DNA of 64,000 nt, taken from Emydura subglobosa (taxonomy: Eukaryota; Chordata; Testudines; Chelidae). Below, in pieces: positions 31,827 to 44,052 of this stretch. The first letter of the stretch is position 1. Each line of letters starts with the position of its first letter. A program made the position numbers and the translations under genes. Location of the stretch: contig ML680053.1 of assembly GCA_007922225.1 (NCBI GenBank), positions 23,162,061 to 23,226,060 on the forward strand, written 5' to 3'. Under the pieces are notes generated by a model, which did no database searches, had not been told where the DNA came from, and worked only from the letters and a program-made list of their open reading frames with translations.

Positions 31827-33394
31827 AGATTCATGGCTTCATATCTCCATGTTGCCCCCACATTGGCACCAAAAAAGCTGTAGCTGGGCTATAGGGCTGA
31901 GATACAGAATAAGGATTATGTTTTGTCTTTTTAAGCAGAGAACACCAGGAGCTTCACGTGAAGTACGAGAGGTAAGGAATGGAGAGGGAAAGAGGAAAAC
32001 TTGTGCCCCAGTGTAATTTTCACATCTCCTCTAAAAACATGTAAGACTAGCACTCTCATCAACACCATATTAGTATTTGTCCAGGACCGCAGGGGATGGA
32101 ACTTTGTTATCTAACTCTTCTTGATCTCAATTTACCAGAGCTCTTCATTCTTGCACCTCTGCTCTAGCACTCACTCTTTCAGATGACCCTTGTCACATCA
32201 CCACCCTCTCCCTCTTCAAATCTCATTAAAAAAACTATTTAGCTGTGCTTCAGCCTAGTTACCCCAGTCTGTTTCCATTATCTCCAACTATATTGTTTCT
32301 GCCTCATTCTGTGCTGCATGCATGAAAAGTGGCCTATAAGAACAGGCTGCATTGTTAATGTCACAAAAGACTCTGATTCATAATTAACCAATTCATGACA
32401 TGAATGTTAATTAATCCATCTATACACTGAACAACAAGCAGAAAGTTTCACAGGGAAAACAGCATCCTCCAACACAATGAAAACCAAGTACTTTCATATC
32501 AAGCATAATTTAAACCACTGTAGTCGACAGTGATATTTTTTCCTGTAATCTCTTTATTGTTCTCAGATCCCAGCCTGCTTTTAATCTGTTGTTCCTTATC
32601 TCAATAGCTTTTTCAATTTTTTTTTCTGTATAGGATTATTATCTTGGTGTTATCATTTTCAGAGTTACTTGAAATATTTTTATTACCAGTCTGTAGCCAT
32701 ACATACTAGTTCAGACTGAAGGCACCTTCCTATTACAAATTCTATTATGACACCTCCTCCATACAGTTGAACTGAGCTGCCTAAAATTTCACATGCAGGG
32801 TGTTAGCTCAGGGTAGAATTTTTTGTAAAATGTAGGAGAAATCTAACAAGGTATTTTGAAAATATGGAGATTCAAAACTGAGATATTTTTTATTTTTCTA
32901 ATGTTGGACTTGTCATAGCTTCAAAACAGCTTAGATAGGACACTCTAAATTTGTTCCAGTCTGTTGATTTTGTTGATGAGTCATGTCTTAGACTAGTACT
33001 TGGGCAAAGAGGTGGGATTACTTGACACTGGTAGGTTTCCAAAATCATCATATTTGTCCCATGCCTTGTAAAGGAATTATGCATGAAGGATACGTCCCAT
33101 AGGGAGTTCCTGAGATGTGCATGGTCCTGATGCAGGGCTTGATAAGTTTGCATCCACTTTTCCATAAAGAAGGTGATGATGGTATTCCTCTTACTCCCCA
33201 TAAAGAAACCTCCTATCCTAGAGAAGAAATGAGCAAAGGGCTGTCCTACGATGACAAAGACTATTTCCTGAACTAGAGACAAGAGCAAATGATGTTCTGA
33301 GTTTAATTCAACCTCTGTCACTGAATGACCTTAATAATATACTACAAGTACTATTCAGTTATGCCGCCCAACACTCTCATGAGAGAGAAAAAAA
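31827..33394. other. Unassigned noncoding DNA
   Basis: Includes the minus-strand frame at 32890-33321 listed separately and a splice-like micro-exon pattern at 31939-31971 that I do not accept. No named repeat. Confidence 0.4.
32890..33321 (-). other. Open frame of 143 codons, status uncertain
   Basis: Starts MTEVELNSEHHLLLSLVQE and contains FFMGSKRNTIITFFMEKW and RNSLWDVSFMHNSFTRHG. It is the longest unexplained frame in this AT-rich stretch, and its amino-acid mix looks protein-like rather than low-complexity. No domain, partner gene, promoter or splice context is visible. It could be a decayed transposon or processed-gene fragment, or chance. Confidence 0.2.
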
Positions 33395-33720
33395 TGCTCA
33401 GTTTACAGCTGGGATAACTGCAGAACATAGTGGTTAAAGCCACCATTTTCAAAAGCAGCCATCTGATCTCAGGTTCCCCATTTTGGCATGCCCAACTTGA
33501 GACAATATGTGACTTTCACTGGTGCAGCTTCCATTGCCTTTAGTTGCTCAGCACCCATAAAGTTGGACACATAATCTGAGTCACCCAAAGTTATTTAGGC
33601 CAAAATTTGCAAGGTGCCCAAGTGACTTGTGCTAGGTCACACAGCAATGCACTGTCAGAAACAGAATCCTGCACTCTTTGCTACTAAATCAGAGCCTAAT
33701 CTGCTAGACCAATGTCTCAT
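33395..33720 (-). mobile_element. MIR-like SINE (minus), split by a MITE
   Basis: The left piece (tttacagctgggataactgc, then agtggttaaagc) and the right piece (agtgacttgtgctaggtcac, acagcaatgcactgtcagaa) read together as an inverted tRNA-derived core SINE. They are separated by an unrelated segment at 33439-33614. Diverged, with fuzzy ends. Confidence 0.45.
33439..33614. mobile_element. MITE-like insertion within the SINE
   Basis: Ends gccaccattttcaaaagc and ttaggccaaaatttgcaagg are diverged inverted copies. The inside has paired elements such as ttggcatgcccaacttgaga. Resembles the ccaaattttcaaaagtg hairpin family. A partial related sequence is at 51646-51700. Confidence 0.45.
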
Positions 33721-34062
33721 AGGAAAGTCACTTACTATCCTTGTGTCCCATTTTACTTATCTGTCATTTCATCTTGGCTTTTTATATAGGAGATGTACTG
33801 GGAGCTAGGAAAGGGGACCAATTAGATATGGGGCAATTATTATTTTATTAAACTGGAAGGAAGGCATTTTGTTATCTACACATAAGTTTTTGTACTGAAT
33901 CTTTTACATTTCTTTAAGTGTCTAGAATTCTAGTTAAGTCCTATAAACATAACTAAATAACTAAATAAACAATATAAAAGGGGTAATTAAACCTTCTTAC
34001 TTGTATGTGTCTATAGACATTTTAAGCAACGATTCAGGAGTTTGTTCTAGCTGACAACCATA

Positions 34063-34134
34063 TGCTTGATTCAATGCCAATTGAGGTCAATGGAAAGCTA
34101 AGCACTGATTGCAAAGGCCTTTGGATCAGGCCCC
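34063..34134. mobile_element. Palindromic MITE (ggcctgatcc type)
   Basis: gcttgattcaatgccaattg pairs with aggcctttggatcaggcccc, around gaggtcaatggaaag. 72 bp, same family as 1876-1947. Confidence 0.6.
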
Positions 34135-34757
34135 AATTTATCTGTATGGTGTCACACATGGGCTTGTTGTAGTGGCATCCATACCAAAACCCAGTTGCTC
34201 AAAAATGTTTCTTTTATACTTTTGAATGGAGTATAATGAGAATACTGGGATAACCTATTTTTGTTAAAATAAAGTGTTCTGGAAAAGGAGCCGAGATTTC
34301 TCCTCATAGATTTGCTCCTGAAAATAAAACTTAAGACAAGAATGAATAGAATCATTTGGCCTTTGAATGTCCTGAATCTGCTCATAGTTTTTAGTTAGTT
34401 TGTGGATAAATAAAATTTACTGCACAATAAAACATAGGGATTTGCTGTGATATTTCCTGCAGGACAGCCAACTTCCTGTGCCCAGAATTAAAAATTACTT
34501 GGAAAAACTATATTGTGTAGCCTCAGACCAGAAAAAGAAGCTTTGTCTTATTGGGTCAGATCTTCTGGTACAAGCAGTCAACATTAAAAAGGCAATATTT
34601 GGCAGCAGTTTCCCCACAGGGACTTATGAGATACCACTTTAATTTTCCATTCTGAACTGCACCATCTCAGATATTACTGAGTGGTATCTGTTGGAAAATA
34701 AGATTTTTTGTTGGGGAGGGGGGCAACCACCATTTGATTCTTCTTCACAGTTTGCTC

Positions 34758-34828
34758 GGCCTGATCCAAAGGCAATTGAAATTAACAGAAAGACTCTGAA
34801 TGAGTCAGTGGGCTTTGGATCAGTCCCT
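34758..34828. mobile_element. Palindromic MITE (ggcctgatcc type)
   Basis: ggcctgatccaaaggcaatt pairs with cagtgggctttggatcagtcc. 71 bp. A second copy of this family within 700 bases of the previous one. Confidence 0.65.
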
Positions 34829-35829
34829 TTGTTCTCTGAGCTACAGAAGTGTTTCCTGTTTTCACTTCCCTAGTGGAATATGTTCCTAAGTATAGCATGT
34901 TTGTTTCCTTCTACATGTTTTCCTTATCTTGAAGCTGAGGATCCTCAATAAAATCCACTGGGACCTTAAATAAATTTTAGTTCTTATAACCTGCATGAGA
35001 TAACTCTAAGAGAATAAATGTCAGCATTTTCGTGTTTAGTGCCTCTTGTCTCCAAGCTGTGCCGATTTGTTTTTCTTCTCTGTACAAGGTGCCTGTGTAA
35101 CTTAGAGCTGTCTAGATCTGAGACATAAAAATTCTAACAGCCAAGACATTCTATCAGCAGAGTCAAATTAGACAGTGCTTGTAATTTGTCATTGTATTTA
35201 TGATGATGGATTCTCCAACATAATCACATACAGTCTCAAACACCAGTGAGCATATGCAAGCATAATACAAGAATAGAATGAAAAGGGGATTACAGTGCAT
35301 ACCTACCAACCACCGTGGGTTGCAATCTAATACAAAACCAGATAGGAAGCTATCAGTCACCTTGCCCAATATACTTATAGGCTGCACTCATTTCTGCTGT
35401 TTATTGTTTATTTATCTTGTTAAACTCTAGGCTTTTTGGGGCAAGGACTATTCTTTTCTATCATAATCATTGTCATAATCAATCAATCAATCAATAAATA
35501 ATGACAACAATTCATTATTTCTAGTGGGGTTGCAGATAGAGGTCTTAATAAGATGAATGCCCCATAATGTTAGGCTCTGTACACACACATAACAAAAATT
35601 AATTTTACATACACACAGTTAATTTAGCAGAGTGCCTCATTATATTCATAATATGTGCTAGGAAAGAAATAGCATGGGCCTGGCTAGCTAGTTAGCCAGC
35701 CATCCCTCCAGCCAGCCAGCCCTATGAACCTGAATGCTACTTGTTAGTATGACCTTAGAAATTTTTTAATCAGTGCTACAATCTAAGACACCCGTAGACT
35801 GAGAATATAGAATGAACTGATTGAGTGTT
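34829..35829. other. Noncoding DNA with short simple repeats
   Basis: Holds a fragment like the SINE/LINE tail seen at 40494 (aactctaggctttttggggc-aaggactattc, about 35423-35460), an (aatc)n run (35477-35496) and a (cagc)n run (35709-35723). No exon. Confidence 0.45.
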
Positions 35830-36730
35830 AGAGGATTTGAGAAGGTCAAATGCAGTACCAGTCTCTATAAAGTAAAAAGAAAAGGAAATACAGGAACACC
35901 TGGGCCAATAACTCTAACCTTAATCCCAAGTAACATTCTAGAGCAGATAATGAAGAAATTCGTTTGAAGACACAGTGGGCTAAATAGCAGGCAGCATATA
36001 GTAGACCATAGCACACTAAAGTGATATCACTTTTTGATAGGATAACAATTTTGGTGAACAATGGGAACATAGTGGGTATACTGAATCGCAGTTGTAAAAT
36101 TAATAAAGGAATATTCAATGCAGACTTGCACATTGATTTGCATTTGTGTGCACAATTACCCATTTCATTCATGCAATTTATGTGTGATCTATTGCATGTT
36201 TAGCCCATTATATCTTGGCTTCATGAGGCATTTTAATAGGATTTATCTAAAGAGCTGGAACAATGTAGTTTCGGTAAGACTAATAGCATGGGACATGTAG
36301 AATGAGCTACAGGTACCTAGAGCTATTGTTTAGACAGACCACTTGGGGGCCTTATGCGGAAAGTATAAAAACTTTAGGCTAGCAGAAAATAGAGGTCATT
36401 CAGTCATTCATCCTAACCTTGGTATCCCCAAGTCTCTGTGCAGGATGGACCACTGACAAAGTTTGAGTTTTTGGTATTGTATTGAACTTGGAAGAGGTGT
36501 TGCACAGGGTTCACAGGAGTCAACGCTGGGGTTAGTATTATTAAATATCTTCATAAACCACCTATAGAAAAGAGTGGGATGTTCACTGGTTAAATCGTAT
36601 GACTTGATGCTAGGAGGAATGGCTAACACTAAAGGAGATAAAGTTAAAATAGAGGAGTTAGAGAAGTCAGAAAATTGGGATCCATTCTTAATTCCTCTCA
36701 AGAATCTAACACTATGATATCAAGGTACAC
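35830..36730 (+). mobile_element. Ancient CR1/L3-like LINE, plus strand
   Basis: The plus strand shows the inter-motif pattern tctagagcagataatgaaga, then a broken RT: GVAQGSQESTLGLVLLNIFI around 36490-36560 (matches G-V-x-Q-G-S...L-N-I-F-I-N) followed by KSYDLMLGGMANTKGD, where the catalytic FADD has decayed to SYD. Many stops, no 3' tail. Older than the CR1 copies at 12042 and 20191. Confidence 0.65.
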
Positions 36731-37180
36731 AGAGTGATATTGAGTACAACTGTGCAGAAGTTGTTTCTTTTCCAGCTGTCAGACTGCTGTACTACAAGTA
36801 CAGCCAAAAGCTCCTATTTAATGAGCTCTTAGGAGAAAACTGTCAGTATCTATATTTTTGATTGAGACACTTTTTCCACTCTTTATTGGGTGGAATTCAA
36901 CCTTCTGACTCAGTTTGTTATTTGTGGAACTGCAACCATCATGAGATTGTCTTTTCTGGGTTTGATGCCATTACGATGGTTGATGTGATGTCTGTTTTGT
37001 TCAGGACATCCCATCTAACATGATGAACTACCCTAAAGCGACTTTGACCATTCTAGATTTTTTAAAAATTTGCTTTATATTGGATGTGTTGCTTTACTTT
37101 AAATTATTGAACGTATAATAGTAATTTGCATTTCTCTAACACTTTCCTATTGAAGATTCCAGCCACATTTCAAACAAGAA
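36731..37180. other. Unassigned noncoding DNA
   Basis: No repeat or exon recognised. Confidence 0.45.
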
Positions 37181-37309
37181 GGGCCAGATTCTGCTACCTA
37201 TCCTCAGGATGAATAGCACTGTAGTCTGCAAGTAGAGCTGTTCAAATCATTGGACTACTTCCAGAGTAAGGCACTATTCAATCTGAGTAAGGGTGGCCTA
37301 ATTTGTCCC
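37181..37309. mobile_element. Palindromic MITE (gggccagattctgcta type)
   Basis: gggccagattctgctaccta opens the element. atgaatagcactgtagtctg is mirrored by the ggactacttccagag...gcactattcaat arm, and the right end gagtaagggtggcctaattt mirrors the left. Same family as 543-668. Confidence 0.55.
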
Positions 37310-40300
37310 AAGATAAATACATCTAATAACATCTCTCCAAAGTACTATAAATAAAGGATAACTTCATTCACCATTGAAACGCAGATAAATCTGGGTTCAA
37401 CACAGCAGTGGCTTAACAGTGTACTGTGTCATTTCACAACAGTTCAGGACAGAAAGCAAAGAATAATAATATTTGCAATAGAAATTGAAGGGGGCATTTT
37501 ATCTGGCAGAATGTAATTACCTGAGTTGCACTGAAATTTGGCCAGGACCCTGAGGTTAATCTTACAAAAATGCCATGGGCATTTTCACGACAAGTGGGCA
37601 GAATCTGTTTTACACCTCATCCAAAAAGCTTCTCCCCTAGAAGTACCGTGCTCCCTAACGCTATCTGAATCAGAAGGGGAAAATGCCATGTACTAAATCA
37701 CCAACTCTACTTCCAGAAACACCAAACTGGTATATGTGTGTGGATGCACACACTCCCCAATCCTCATATGTGGAGATGACAGTCATGTAATAAACTGCCA
37801 CAGCCAGGCGATAAATGAGCATCTTTGGGCTAGATACTGGCATCCAACACCACATTTAATAGACTGGCATAACAGGGAACCTTCCTCTTGGACTTTACAG
37901 AGGCTTCAGCTCTTCTTCCATCTCACGCTATGCAAAGCTCTGCGTGGGCTAGGATTTTTTTGGTGGTGGTGGAGCGACTAGTTGTTGCTGTTCTTCTTTT
38001 CATGCACCACAGGTTTTCATGTACTTGACCACCTCACCTGCCCTCTACCTACTAATTCGTCTCCTCTGGGATTCATTCTAACATTCAAAGCTTCTGAGCA
38101 ACTTCAAACAGCTGCCACTCTCCCCCTTCAAATCAATCTGCCACAGAAATGTTTTTTTCTTCTCCCAGAGGAGAATTTCCCCTCAAAATAACTCAGTTTA
38201 AGATTCAGAGTGGGCAGGATTCAGAGTGGGCAGCCCAGGGGCAAGAACAGTTTTTCTATACATATGTAACCCCCTTTTTTTTTTCCTGGGTTACTTGGGA
38301 GCAGGCAACACTCACCTGTGTGCACAGGCGCCTAAGGTTGCTGACAACAAAGGAGATCCTGAGTATCCCAGTGATGATGGGTGGGAATCCTCTATCCACC
38401 CCCCTGCTGCAGTCTCTTTACTCCTAAAGGAGTTTAAAATTGGCAGTGCCTCCACCTGGCTAGACCCTGTACACACTCAATAGCATGTCTTGGGAGCTTC
38501 CAGGACTAAACCTATTCTAATGATAATAATAATCTGGGGCATGGGTCTAACTCAAAAATACCAATTATGCAAACTAAACGTCCAATATACTTAAATTAGA
38601 GTTAACATACCTTTACTTAACAAATTAAGGAAATATGGCATAACAAACTGAAATTAAACATCACTACTATTTTAAATCCACGGGGGTAGTTGAATAAATC
38701 AATTAATAAATATAGTATACAGTAATAAAGGAAACTTGTCTAACTGACATTGACACTGCCATTATTTACCCCACCTCTGGAGTGTACACTCCCCTAGAGT
38801 TCAGAGCCCTAACCCATTGCTTGCATGGCCGCACTTGAAGATCTGAAGAAGCAGACAGCATTCTGCTGGTTCAGTGTATCAATTCAGCCCAGGTATCAAG
38901 GTGAAGATTTGGAGTTGGCTCAACCAAATGTCAGCAATCCTGGCCCTGCTTGAAGAGACTATCTCTCTGCCTTTTCTCAGGCCCAGTCAAAGTCTCTCTG
39001 CTGTGCCTCTTCCTTTACAAGCCCTGACCCAAAACAAAAGGGGGGGAGGCACTCAAACCACCTTCACTGCAGGCCCACCTCAGTCAGCTCTAGGCTCAGT
39101 CCCTGCCCTGGCTTGGGCAATGCTATGAACCTCCGAAGCTGGTGGTTCAATCAAAACTCCAGCAGGCTCTCAGCAGCAGCTTCCAGCCTTGGCCGCACTC
39201 CACCCCCAAAAAGAAAATGGAGTCCACATATGGGTTTTTTTCTGAGCTTCCTGAGAGAGGAAGTGTCTCTCTTTTTTCCTTTTTCCCAAGACATCATGAA
39301 AGTTGTAGTCTCTCAGGAGCTTCTCAACTGTAAAACTCCCAATTAAGTTCCGAGGCCCATCAAGTACAAAGTGCCTACACATACATAAAGTCACGCTTTT
39401 AAATTCTGTAATCTGGCAACAACACATCCTTTCACCATTGGAAAAAGGGACATTCCCAAATTCCTAGTGGGGCCAACACTTGCTTTGAGCTTCAGAGGGG
39501 CCTGAAACACCCTGCAAGCCAATATATATGTATACATTGTTAGGTACAAAAGAGCTCTTTTAGGTCATTTTACAGGTTTACCTGGTTCCCTATATGAAGG
39601 ATTCATGGTACCTAAATCACATGGCATTATAGGTGGAGGAATATGAAAAATAATCCCAATAAAACATTAAATACTTCCTAAAACACGTGACATATGCAGA
39701 AATACATGAAGTGGGTCTTTTTTAAATAGGAATGTTTGGTTTTACCACTCATGAGTTATGTGGTCATCCCAAACTCATGCTGCTGCCACCTTTCCACCAC
39801 AACATCATGTAGCGTGTCTCTGAGTATGTATGTACATATCTATCTCCCCATAAAACATATACATACAATTATTGTAACTAACTAACAAACAAACATACAG
39901 AAGAATGCTTTATTGAAGGAATATTTCCTCTTCCTACTAAACACTTCATTTAGATTTTTAAAGATTTCCATTTCATTTCATCTAAGCAAACTCAGTAGGG
40001 ATGGATGAATCTTTAATGATGCATTCCCCCCACTCATCCCTGCAAATGTGCAGATCATTCTATAAAACACTTTTTGTGTATATCAATGCCATTATTTTCT
40101 GGCTTGAAACCTTAAGGATGCTGGTATCATTACCTCAGGTAGTGCAGGGAATATAAAGCTAATGGATATTCCGAAACTCTGCAAAATGTTCTTTTCATGT
40201 GTTTATCTGGAGTGATCCAAAGACAGTGCAGTGTGGATTTCTCTGACGCGCCAAATGCTAAAGCATTTACTCAGCGCTTCTGGAGAGCAGCATACACCAA

Positions 40301-40493
40301 CTCAAGATTCCATGGGCTTGGCCCAAGAGAAGACGAATACCGAACACTGGATTATTATCATCATGATCTACGTTTATATCACCGATTTCAAGGGAATCAA
40401 ATTGAAGAGAGACAGAGCACTTGCATTGAAAAGACAAATATCCAAGAGGTAGTTATGGAAATTAAAATACAGAGGATGGTTTGTGAAAATCAA
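37310..40493. other. Unassigned DNA, possibly with LTR remnants
   Basis: A poly-T block (38270-38284) and A-rich sequence (38520-38740), then C-rich sequence (38930-39210), could be pieces of an LTR element, but I find no paired LTR, primer-binding site or domain. Short simple runs at 39880-39900. No convincing exon. Confidence 0.35.
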
Positions 40494-40617
40494 AGCCAAC
40501 ATCTTTTTGTTCTGTGTTTGTAGAGTACTTAGCATAATGGGGTCCTGGCCCACGATTGGAGCATTTAAGTGCTATGCTAATACAAATAAATAAATAAATA
40601 AATAAAAATAATAAGTG
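40494..40617 (+). mobile_element. SINE/LINE 3' tail, turtle type
   Basis: ttttgttctgtgtttgtaga, cttagcataatggggtcctgg and gatacaaat-like tgctaatacaaataaataaa match the 3' end shared by turtle tRNA-derived SINEs and their partner LINEs, ending in an (aaat)n run (40583-40610). No tRNA-like head upstream, so 5'-truncated. A minus-strand copy is at 54868-55010. Confidence 0.6.
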
Positions 40618-40659
40618 AAATGAACCTGGAAACGAGTAAGACACCGGTATGAAAAGTTT

Positions 40660-42000
40660 TCTGTGCTTAATGCAGCTTAATGCAAGTGTTCTGTACCAGT
40701 TGCAGGTTCTGAGGTGCTCCTAGGTTTAGCCTCAAGCAAGGGGAATTGAAATAATTTAATCTTGAAGTTGCAGACTCTTGGATTATTGTGGTGAGGTTCA
40801 GATCTGAAACAAAAGGCCACAACCACCTAAACAGAACAGAAGAGGCAGCTTTTGGCCACTGACACAATGTGAGATTGCAGAGACAGAACAGGGAGCAAGA
40901 GCACCACTAAACTGTCAAACTTTTGGTCCCAGGGAATGTCCCATAAATAAATGACTAAACCTTTCACCAGCCCGGTAGCATTACTTCTGTCTTGTCTGGA
41001 CTGAGCTTCAGATACTTAGTTTTCCAGTAACTGGCTGAGCTGGGATCTTGGATAAAGTATCTGAATAACAGCGAAACAAGACATAAAATCAAGTGTCCCC
41101 CTCAGACTGATGCACCCCAGTCCAGATTGTCTCACTGTGTCTCACAGGTAGCGTCACATTGAACAAGGTGGGGTGACAAAATGGAGCCTGCAAAATCCCA
41201 CAAATGACATCCCTCAGAGCGAAAAAGCAACTCTCCAAATCCACTCCAGTGGGACCAGTGTGACAGGAAAGTACCCATCTGGGAATATCATTTCCTCCCA
41301 CCCCCATCCAGGGATTGCAATAGAACATAAGCCCGCTGTAAATAGTATCAAAGCCTGCTGGCAGACTGAAAACAATTATCACTGACCTTTGACCACTGTC
41401 CATCAACCTGTGAAAACAGTGACATCTCCAAGTTAAAAGCCAGACTGAAAGGAGAGGGGAAATCATATCATTCCAGCTGACACCAGAGCTGCCTCATCAC
41501 AAACTGCTCAATAATTTTGTCCCGAAAAAGGAAGATCAAAGACAGAGCTATAACTGACAGGATAGCCAGCATGTAACCTAACCACCATTCATTTGAGGGA
41601 ATGTGTCATCTATTCTCCTATAAGACAGTGTCAGCCATCAATGGACCTTGTACTTTTCCCACTTGTTTTATAAGCCTCAGAGTACAAAGCTTCAACCTAC
41701 ACATTTGTAAACTGAATTTCCGCAGTACAGTGAAAGTTACAGACAGTACAGGCTGTTATTTCCCAGAGAAGATGCTGTTTGCCCCTCCCTACACAGAGCT
41801 ACCTCATGATGGCAGCCAATCCATTCCAGAACCAATTGATCTTGTCAATGAAGAGGGACAACTTGTCACAGCACAAAAGGTGTAAATGTCTTTGAGGAAA
41901 AGCAGCCAGGCTGCCAATGAGGAGGAACAGTTATGCCAAGCTTTCTTCAACTTCACCACAGGTGAGGACTTACAATCCTCCCTGTGAGACGTGAGATCCA
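40660..42000 (-). pseudogene. L2-clade LINE reverse transcriptase relic, minus strand
   Basis: Minus-strand order: IALSLIFLFRDKIIEQFV (41500-41575) as the N-terminal RT block; SVIIVFSLPAGFDTIYSG (about 41390-41340), the block with the first catalytic Asp replaced by Ser; PTLFNVTLPV in place of the PQGS-LFN block (about 41170-41140); no intact YADD; then the C-terminal SRLNYFNSPCLRLNLG and LQLVQNTCIKLH (40667-40770), diagnostic of L2. Upstream sequence to about 42000 (for example a frame ending at 41804) may be the linker before RT. Several frameshifts. Inactive. Confidence 0.75.
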
Positions 42001-42604
42001 ATCTGGAATGTAACTTCTGCCCTCAGCACTCTAACTTCTGACCTACAGGCTTCACCTTGTCATAGGTCATCTGCAAAGCAAGGGAGAATACAGCCAGTGT
42101 ATCCTTCTGATGGTCTTAGTGCTCTACCATGAGAAGCATATATGTGAGCTGTGTTCTCCCTTAAGTTCTCTAACCAGTTGGGTCCATCTTTCTCCAGAGG
42201 TGAAGACGAAACTGAGATGAGTTCTTTCAAATTGAAATTTGAGAAATGACTACAACGGTATTAACATAAGTTTATCCCAAATGCCAAGTTCTAGACAGGG
42301 TTCCTAAAAGTTTAAAAGGGTATTAGAGAAATATAAATGTATCATTCACCTCCTTTATTTCAGGCATATTTAAAATTAGCTTGCAGAGATTTCACTGAAC
42401 CAAATCCTGCAGCCTCTGCACAGCCTCAGATAACGGGTTGTGCCCAGGGGATTCTCTGAGGATCAGGATTAGGAAATGGAAATCCTCCTCACCAGCTATT
42501 CTACAGTTTCTGCAGCCAGAATATAATCACAATTCCATGACCCCTTCCCCTCACCTGCACTTGCACTGGGCCTAGGGGTATCCCACAGAACATATTTCCA
42601 TCTT
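42001..42604. other. Unassigned noncoding DNA
   Basis: May include eroded L2 sequence at its left. No other element recognised. Confidence 0.4.
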
Positions 42605-42684
42605 TGGCCCAGATGCACAAAGGTATTTAGACACCTGAAATCAGTGGGAGCTAGACAACTAAATATATAAGAGGATCTAGGCCT
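42605..42684. mobile_element. Palindromic MITE (ggcccagatgcacaaagg type)
   Basis: ggcccagatgcacaaaggta pairs with aagaggatctaggcc at the right. tttagacacctgaaatcagt pairs with gggagctagacaactaaat. An 80-bp hairpin. Confidence 0.6.
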
Positions 42685-43403
42685 TTCTCTATTCTTCAAA
42701 GCCACACACAGCAGACCAGCACTAGGAGGGACAAAGGTCAGGTTTTACCCAGTTAAGTTTAGCATTAATAGCTATATGTTTATACTCATTTAATCATTTC
42801 ATACCACCATATTCTAAAATGTATTCTTTTTTGGTATTATGAAGACAATAACAATAATTAAAAGCTGAAGAGATAATGTAATTTTTAAACTGGAGTCCAG
42901 CTGATGTATAATGTGCATATCTTCTCTGTTTCACACAGTACTGTGAAAATATTTAATTTATAAGTGCAATGTGTAGCAGTGAGATTAGTAAATTACAGCA
43001 TGCATTTTAGAACCATAACAAGGCATAATAAAGCATTTTAGCTGAAATGACTGGTCCATTGCCCTTTAGATTACACAGTTCCTGCCTGTAGACTTTTGCT
43101 GTAGAGGAATTGACTGACAGCAGGGATAAACTGATTACACTGCAGGCAGGCAGGTTTGTTTATTAGTATGGAACTTCCTCTCAGAAGTGACTAGAGTCTG
43201 AGACACTTGAGGATCAAATATATTTGGCAGTAGCAATCATAATATCGTGGCTGAGCAGAGAGGGTGGAGAAAAACTAAAAGTGCTAATACAGTGATGAAT
43301 AGAGAAGAAACCTATCAGATTTTAACATAGTGCTGTTTTGAAATGGGTCATATCACCCAGCATATTTAATCAAGATAAGTTTGAGTCTGGACTGGCCTGT
43401 TAG
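42685..43403. other. Unassigned noncoding DNA
   Basis: AT-rich. No repeat, exon or RNA gene recognised. Confidence 0.45.
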
Positions 43404-43640
43404 GGAAGGAAGGCTGCTATAGTGGGTAGAGCATTGGACTTAGGAGACCAGTTTCAATTCCTGGATCAACTACCAATTTCCTATGTGACTTTGGGAAAGT
43501 CAGTAAATGTACCATGTACATCAGCTCCTATTCTATTTAAAGGGGGATAATACAGCACTTTGTGAGGATAAAATCCATTAGTAGCTGTAAGGTGCTCAAA
43601 TACTTGGATGATAAGGGCCATATAAGTAGATAGACATGAA
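43404..43640 (+). mobile_element. MIR-like core SINE, plus strand
   Basis: The order of parts is that of MIR: a tRNA-like head with A-box-like tagtgggtagagcattgg and B-box-like gtttcaattcc (43450-43460); the core with tgtgactttgggaaagtca; then gggggataatacagcacttt, tgtgaggataaaa and gtaaggtgctcaaatact. About 235 bp, diverged but nearly full length. Confidence 0.7.
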
Positions 43641-44052
43641 AAAATTAGAATTATGCTAAAGTGGTTTGGGCCACAGTGGAACACTCTGCAATGGAGCCTT
43701 TATACACCATTTCTGTACCATATTTATCCAAGTTTCTCTCTTCTAATTGTAGTTAATTTTTCTTTCTCCAAACTACTGTGCAACAGTGTCCAGAAATCAA
43801 AACTGCATCTTATATGCTAAAAAGTAAGCGATCTATTATTATTCCCTTCATCATTAGTTAGTAACCTTCCAGCTGCATATGCATTTCTAGATTTTATGAA
43901 AATATTATAAGCAGCAATATAACTCGCTAAGAACACAAGATTTTATGTTCCTGAAACTATGCTACTTGGGAAGGTCTATTTTTGGATTTATCAATATAAT
44001 GCAAATACATCAATCACAGTATGATTGTACATCCATAGCACTTTTCTTTCAT
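43641..44052. other. Unassigned noncoding DNA
   Basis: AT-rich. Nothing recognised. Confidence 0.45.

Noticed and set aside
31939..31971. Micro-exon pattern: cag, 33 open bases, gtaagg
   Set aside because: No partner exon with a matching phase nearby. It lies just after LTR-like sequence, and such short patterns occur by chance.
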